44,135 nt of DNA, taken from NCBI GenBank assembly GCA_032988165.1, contig JANTQF010000299.1, positions 1-44,135 of the forward strand. Direction: 5' to 3'. Made by a program: the position numbers and the translations under genes. The DNA comes from Emmonsiellopsis sp. PD_33. Its lineage: Eukaryota; Ascomycota; Eurotiomycetes; Onygenales; Ajellomycetaceae. The notes beneath the pieces were generated by a model, which was given only the letters and a program-made list of their open reading frames with translations, had not been told where the DNA came from and searched no databases. This document shows, in pieces, positions 42,050 through 44,135 of the stretch. Positions within the stretch are counted from its first letter, which is position 1, and every line of letters starts with the position of its first letter.

Positions 42050-44135
42050 GGTTGTTGCTCAGAGCTGCGCGAGAGGGCTGATCAGAAACGACGGCAAACA
42101 AGGGAGCATCCCCGGCTACATATATATGAGGATGCGGTAGGACAGGCCGCACCTCAGAGTCAATCTCGCAGCCTGACAGGCGGGAGTCTCGTGAACAGCG
42201 GGAGATGCAACTGCGCCCAGGTCAGATGTCGCGCACCAAGCCTGGCAGCAGCTGGTGCTCGCCCTGACCAGGTAGCTATTTATCGCTGGTGGATGTTGCT
42301 GCTGGAGCTGGCTGGGGATTTCTCTCCTGTTCTCTCTGTCCTGTTCGTTCTTTGCGGGGAGTCGACGCTCGCCGGAACCATCTCGCAGAGCCGCACTGAT
42401 GTCACGGGCATCCCTCCACACCATTTATTCAGTCGGACGTCGACCAGTTCCAAACGGGGCGGGCAATGCTGGAGCTGAGCGCCAACCCGGTCCACTGTAG
42501 CCCTGGCCTTGCAGATACTAACCACTTATTAGTTAACCCATGATTCGGCAGATCCCTGCTCCCGCACCCTCCGCGTCCCATCGCAACAGGGCTCGTCATA
42601 GGCGGCGCGGCCTGGCCATGGCATACAAGCTTCACCCGATCGATCCGTGGGATACTATCGCCTCTCGATCCCAGGAGCGAGTCTAGCGACCCTCCGCATT
42701 ACGAGCGCCCTACAAAGCTACCAGACATCGTCTCGTGGATCGGGATCGGGAAGTGGGTGCGAGTTAACCGGAGGTTCGCCATTAATAAGGTTCTGACCTC
42801 TCACTATCAGATATTCTACATCCTAGTTTGCCCAAACCCCTCGAGGCCAGGAGATCAAGTTCTGGGGCAGCCTGGGTTTCATTCACCCTTCTATCGCTGC
42901 TTTCTGCAAGCCACAACGACACGAAGGAATCTCGAGACTCGTACGTACGAAGAACCGAGATGGGGGGCCAAAAGTACCAGGCTGCCTGCCATATCAGCCT
43001 CTCCAAAACGGACCCCGACTTCTGCTCGATGGTAGCGTAACCAAGCCTGGTTTAAGGCAGTTTTCAGAGCAGATCAACAGGGAGTCAGGGACGCAGCCCT
43101 ATGAGCCACCTTGCATGACGAACCGTTGTCGACATCCAAACGAGAGATAAAATACTCGCGAATGGTCTGGAATATGTGAGAAGCGAACTCACGATTGGTC
43201 ATTAATTATTGATTTAACTTTCTTCTAATTCCCCGATACCCATATGGGGTCAATACCCAACAACCCACACCCCTGACCTGGTTGAAAATCATATCTCACC
43301 TTACGTTATATGACTCCATATCACCGTTTCTATTTCTATTTCTACTGTTGATTGCCTCAATCTCCCACATGATTGATCCATGAGCAACCATACCTCATGG
43401 AACAAACATTTTTTCGATGACTGGAAATAGTAGCTTACCACATGCCTTCAGAAGCCTGTGCAACCCTTCTCTCGGCACCAGGGTGCCGAACATCCCCTCC
43501 CTAACTTACCTATCATACTGTCTGGTATGAAGCGGACAAAAAAAAGGTGCGGTGTAGCAACCGCGGCAAAGTAGGGAATCAAATGGAACTGTGTCATACA
43601 TAATGATGACAATAGAGGCTGGATGTATGAGCTGATGTCATAGTTTTTCTTACCAAAAGAAGCTATGTTATGCAGTATTAACATTATAATAAGAAAAAGA
43701 GAAACACCATTTGGAGGCCTGCCTTGGGTTCCTATAACCAGTAGATAGTTATAAATGATGTAATCTGTAGATCTTGATTTGCCATTAGGCCACAACCAAA
43801 AGGAACCAGATATCCTGGGACGGCCACCCGTATATATGGCCCACACTGCAGCTGCTCACGAGACGCAAGCGAAAAACACAGGCTGACTCAACCCAGCTCT
43901 CCCCGTGAACCATGACTCAAGCATTTATCCTATCTGCCTGGTGGTTCGATGCCTGACTCGTTCCAGCAAGCCCGCTGACCAAAAAAAAACCATAAAACGC
44001 AAGCTCCCCCCCCAGAGATCTGCAGCCCGAAAGCTGGTTGTTGCTATTCATAGCGACTATTTTCAGCCGCTGGTGTGCTCCTATTTGCCGGGCCGGGATA
44101 CGGGTGATCGGCAATGTTGTTTTCGAGATCTCTGT
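42050..44135. other. Non-coding stretch upstream of the STAND gene
   Basis: About 2.1 kb contains only short open frames, mostly without ATG and without motifs. The first part must include the STAND gene promoter. A 132-codon reverse frame at 43448-43846 has a GTG start and looks fortuitous. No RNA gene, repeat array or mobile element is visible to me. Confidence 0.55.

Noticed and set aside
43448..43846. 132-codon reverse frame near the right edge
   Set aside because: It needs a GTG start, has no upstream exon and its composition is not gene-like.
1..44135. CRISPR arrays, rRNA genes, integrases or phage genes
   Set aside because: No regularly spaced repeats, rRNA-like segments or prokaryotic features are present; the spliced genes show that this is a fungal nuclear region.

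Overview
The window is nuclear DNA of a filamentous ascomycete (Pezizomycotina, most likely Eurotiomycetes; the class-level placement is inference). The evidence is short spliceosomal introns (about 42-120 nt) with GT..AG ends and CTAAC/CTGAT-like branch points, a Zn2Cys6 regulator, an Nhp6-type HMG protein, a lipase/NB-ARC STAND protein, and a transposon pair whose differences look like repeat-induced point mutation. I rebuilt splice structures by hand from donor, acceptor and frame continuity. Exon coordinates are given in each entry. Starts are ATG unless stated otherwise.

Layout. 1-2492: non-coding with microsatellites, then the HMG-box chromatin gene (NHP6-like, 2493-3020). 4749-8121: Zn2Cys6 transcription factor followed by a short-chain dehydrogenase on the same strand. 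9083-11355: an eight-exon gene of unknown function with a polyproline linker. 12115-16184: a divergent pair, a two-segment membrane protein (-) and a 787-residue mostly disordered protein with a C-terminal membrane anchor (+). 16938-18248: HNH-nuclease gene with a doubtful N-terminus. 18665-19535: two 430-bp MITE-like elements in inverted orientation 11 bp apart, a near-perfect giant palindrome in front of a tubby/LURP-one-like gene (19783-20700). 21395-22525: SRR1-like gene (-). 23670-24795: a gene broken by a frameshift (-). 25117-29371: an alpha/beta-hydrolase-fold-3 esterase and an alcohol-oxidase-like GMC oxidoreductase, both (-). 30016-30336: a small open remnant. 31416-32624: two tandem small secreted cysteine-rich proteins sharing one C-terminal cysteine motif. 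33321-36284: J-domain membrane protein (-) divergent from an FHA/SNIP1-Pml1 splicing factor (+), then a small LEA-like mitochondrial protein (-). 37315-42049: a 1478-residue protein joining an N-terminal lipase-like domain, an NB-ARC NTPase and a roughly 600-residue disordered tail. 42050-44135: no gene seen.

How the genes relate. Housekeeping genes (chromatin, splicing, J-protein, mitochondrial LEA-like) alternate with accessory material: regulator plus SDR, esterase plus GMC oxidase, secreted cysteine-rich proteins, an NLR-like receptor, broken genes and RIP-marked repeats. The best candidates for unusual biology are the palindromic MITE pair and the STAND protein with an unstructured tail in place of repeats. 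The tandem secreted-protein pair, with a G-quadruplex-like run just after the first stop codon, is the third.
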